A stretch of DNA of 6,552 nucleotides from Sulfurimonas sp. (GTDB lineage Bacteria; Campylobacterota; Campylobacteria; Campylobacterales; Sulfurimonadaceae): assembly GCA_027044845.1 (NCBI GenBank), contig JALUBM010000143.1, forward strand, positions 1 to 6,552, given 5' to 3'. Numbering within the stretch: position 1 is the first letter of the stretch; each line of letters starts with the position of its first letter. The translations under genes were made by a program, and so were the position numbers. The notes below the pieces were generated by a model. That model was not told where the DNA came from and searched no databases. It worked only from the letters and a program-made list of their open reading frames with translations. Positions 5,371-6,552 of this stretch are shown piece by piece.

Positions 5371-6552
5371 CTATTTGAGGTTTTTTAGAAATTCACTCAT
5401 AAAACGTACACCCGCACCAGTTCCACCATGAACATTGACATCCCACGGGCTTTCTGTATAGGCACTTCCAGCTATATCAAAGTGAAGCCATCTGTTTTTG
5501 TTTTGTTCTTGAATAAAATTATCTAAAAAAAGACCTGCTGTAATCGCTCCACCGTAAGGTTTGTTAGAAATATTACAAATATCGGCAATCTCACTTTTGA
5601 GCTGCTTTTTTAGGTGTTTGTTAAACGGTAAAGAAGCCGTTAGCTCTCCAGCTTTGCTTGACGCTTTAGAAATCTCATGTCTGAGTCTATTGGAATGTCC
5701 CATGACACCTGTTGTGTATTGCCCTAAAGCAACCATACATGCACCTGTAAGCGTCGCAAAATCAAATAAATAATCTGCATCGACTTTTTCTTGTGCATAA
5801 TCAAGTACATCGGCAAGAACCAAACGACCTTCAGCATCAGTGTTTCTAACTTCTATAGTATCACCTTTGCGAGACTTTAAAACATCATCAGGCTTGTAAG
5901 CATTACCGCCTATCATATTTTCAACTGCACCAACAAAAGCATGTACTTCAATGTCAAGTTTTAATTCACTTACTGCTTTTATGATACCAAGCACAGCACA
6001 AGCACCTGCTTTATCCATTTTCATAGTTACCATTGACGTAGCAGGCTTGAGACTAAGTCCACCACTATCGTAGGTCAATCCTTTTCCGACTAAAGAGATA
6101 ATCTTTTTAGGATTTTTTGGTTTATATGCTAAATGAAGCAGTTTTGTGTCATGACATGATGCCCGTCCAACGGCAAGCATTGCATTACATTTTTCTTTTT
6201 TAAGCTCTTTTTCTCCTAAAATAGTACACTCTAAAGAGTTGTCACGTGCAAGCTTTTTAGCGAGTTTTGCAAAAGAAGGTGGATTTAAATCATCTGGTGT
6301 AATATTTACGATGTCACGTGTGTAACACGTTGCATCTGCTATGATGATAGCTTCTTTAAAAGATTCTTTGAGTGCTACAACATTATTATATATAAGGTAG
6401 ATGTTTTTTAGTTTTGACTTTTCATTTTTCGTTTTGTATTTGTTAAATTCATAACCGCCGAGTATTAAACCTTCAACAACTTCTCTTATATTGTTTTTTT
6501 CGACTGTAAAACTTGCTGATTTATAATTTGATGTTTTTAAAGATTTTATTAC
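5371..6552 (-). CDS. pepA: Leucyl aminopeptidase, M17 family (N-terminus outside window)
   Basis: A cytosolic, normally hexameric two-metal aminopeptidase that removes N-terminal residues from peptides. The frame stays open from the right edge to TAG at 5373-5371, giving 393 residues of a family usually near 480, so roughly the first 90 are outside the window. The ATG at 6180 is not the start: the upstream frame reads as authentic M17 sequence (GLILGGYEFNKYK, then TRDIVNITPDDLNPP). In fragment numbering the metal ligands are Lys157, Asp162, Asp180, Asp239 and Glu241, with catalytic Lys169 and Arg243, carried by GKGLTYDSGGLSLKP, MKMDKAG and NTDAEGR. Their spacings (5, 7, 11, 59, 2, 2) are those of E. 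coli PepA. The sequence is intact to the C-terminus. It lies upstream of metE and ychF on the same strand, with a promoter directly after its stop. In this lineage pepA is usually called simply leucyl aminopeptidase. Confidence 0.95.
   Translation of the reverse strand, partial: VIKSLKTSNYKSASFTVEKNNIREVVEGLILGGYEFNKYKTKNEKSKLKNIYLIYNNVVALKESFKEAIIIADATCYTRDIVNITPDDLNPPSFAKLAKKLARDNSLECTILGEKELKKEKCNAMLAVGRASCHDTKLLHLAYKPKNPKKIISLVGKGLTYDSGGLSLKPATSMVTMKMDKAGACAVLGIIKAVSELKLDIEVHAFVGAVENMIGGNAYKPDDVLKSRKGDTIEVRNTDAEGRLVLADVLDYAQEKVDADYLFDFATLTGACMVALGQYTTGVMGHSNRLRHEISKASSKAGELTASLPFNKHLKKQLKSEIADICNISNKPYGGAITAGLFLDNFIQEQNKNRWLHFDIAGSAYTESPWDVNVHGGTGAGVRFMSEFLKNLK

Noticed and set aside
5371..6180. 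ATG at 6180 as the pepA start, giving a short 269-residue peptidase
   Set aside because: The same frame stays open upstream to the window edge and encodes typical M17 sequence, so the gene is only cut by the window, not truncated.
1..6552. CRISPR array, tRNA or rRNA genes, complete insertion sequence
   Set aside because: No regularly spaced direct repeats, no tRNA-like cloverleaf or rRNA stretch and no transposase reading frame were seen.

Overview
The window looks like chromosome from a Campylobacterota (epsilonproteobacterial) species, probably related to Sulfurimonas. The grounds are strongly AT-rich DNA, promoters with good TATAAT boxes but no clear -35, a porin of the type common in that group, and a pepA/ychF neighbourhood that I recall as adjacent in Campylobacter. 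The organism is an inference; no rRNA or other marker gene is present.

Left part (+ strand, 1-1660): the last 61 codons of an unidentified charged protein, then a 76-bp gap and a 427-residue outer-membrane porin. The gap holds a perfect FNR-type box (TTGAT-N4-ATCAA). It is centred at about -41.5 from the start predicted by a consensus TATAAT, the geometry of a class II CRP/FNR-activated promoter. Two hairpins follow the porin: a 15-bp perfect palindrome without a U-tract, then a conventional intrinsic terminator.

Right part (- strand, 6552-1669), in transcription order: pepA (leucyl aminopeptidase, M17; start beyond the window), a 283-bp gap, metE (cobalamin-independent methionine synthase) and ychF (Obg-related P-loop ATPase). 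All three carry intact catalytic or ligand residues. TATAAT boxes lie just after the pepA stop and just after the metE stop, so the three genes are probably not a single strict operon.

The least ordinary stretch is the pepA-metE gap. It holds an extended -10 promoter pointing to metE, then a roughly 193-bp palindrome-rich segment (5154-5346) with imperfect terminal inverted repeats flanked by TA dinucleotides. It also has an open frame of 64 Cys/His-containing codons with a good Shine-Dalgarno, and a second palindrome (TTGTCA-N4-TGACAA) just upstream of the metE ribosome binding site. It may be a MITE-like insertion, a structured metE leader RNA, or both; the sequence alone does not decide. 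No known riboswitch class was recognised.

Functionally, metE makes methionine from homocysteine and methyltetrahydrofolate, pepA recycles peptides to amino acids and ychF is a translation/stress-associated ATPase, so the minus-strand genes are housekeeping. The porin is probably a regulated envelope channel that responds to a CRP/FNR-family regulator.
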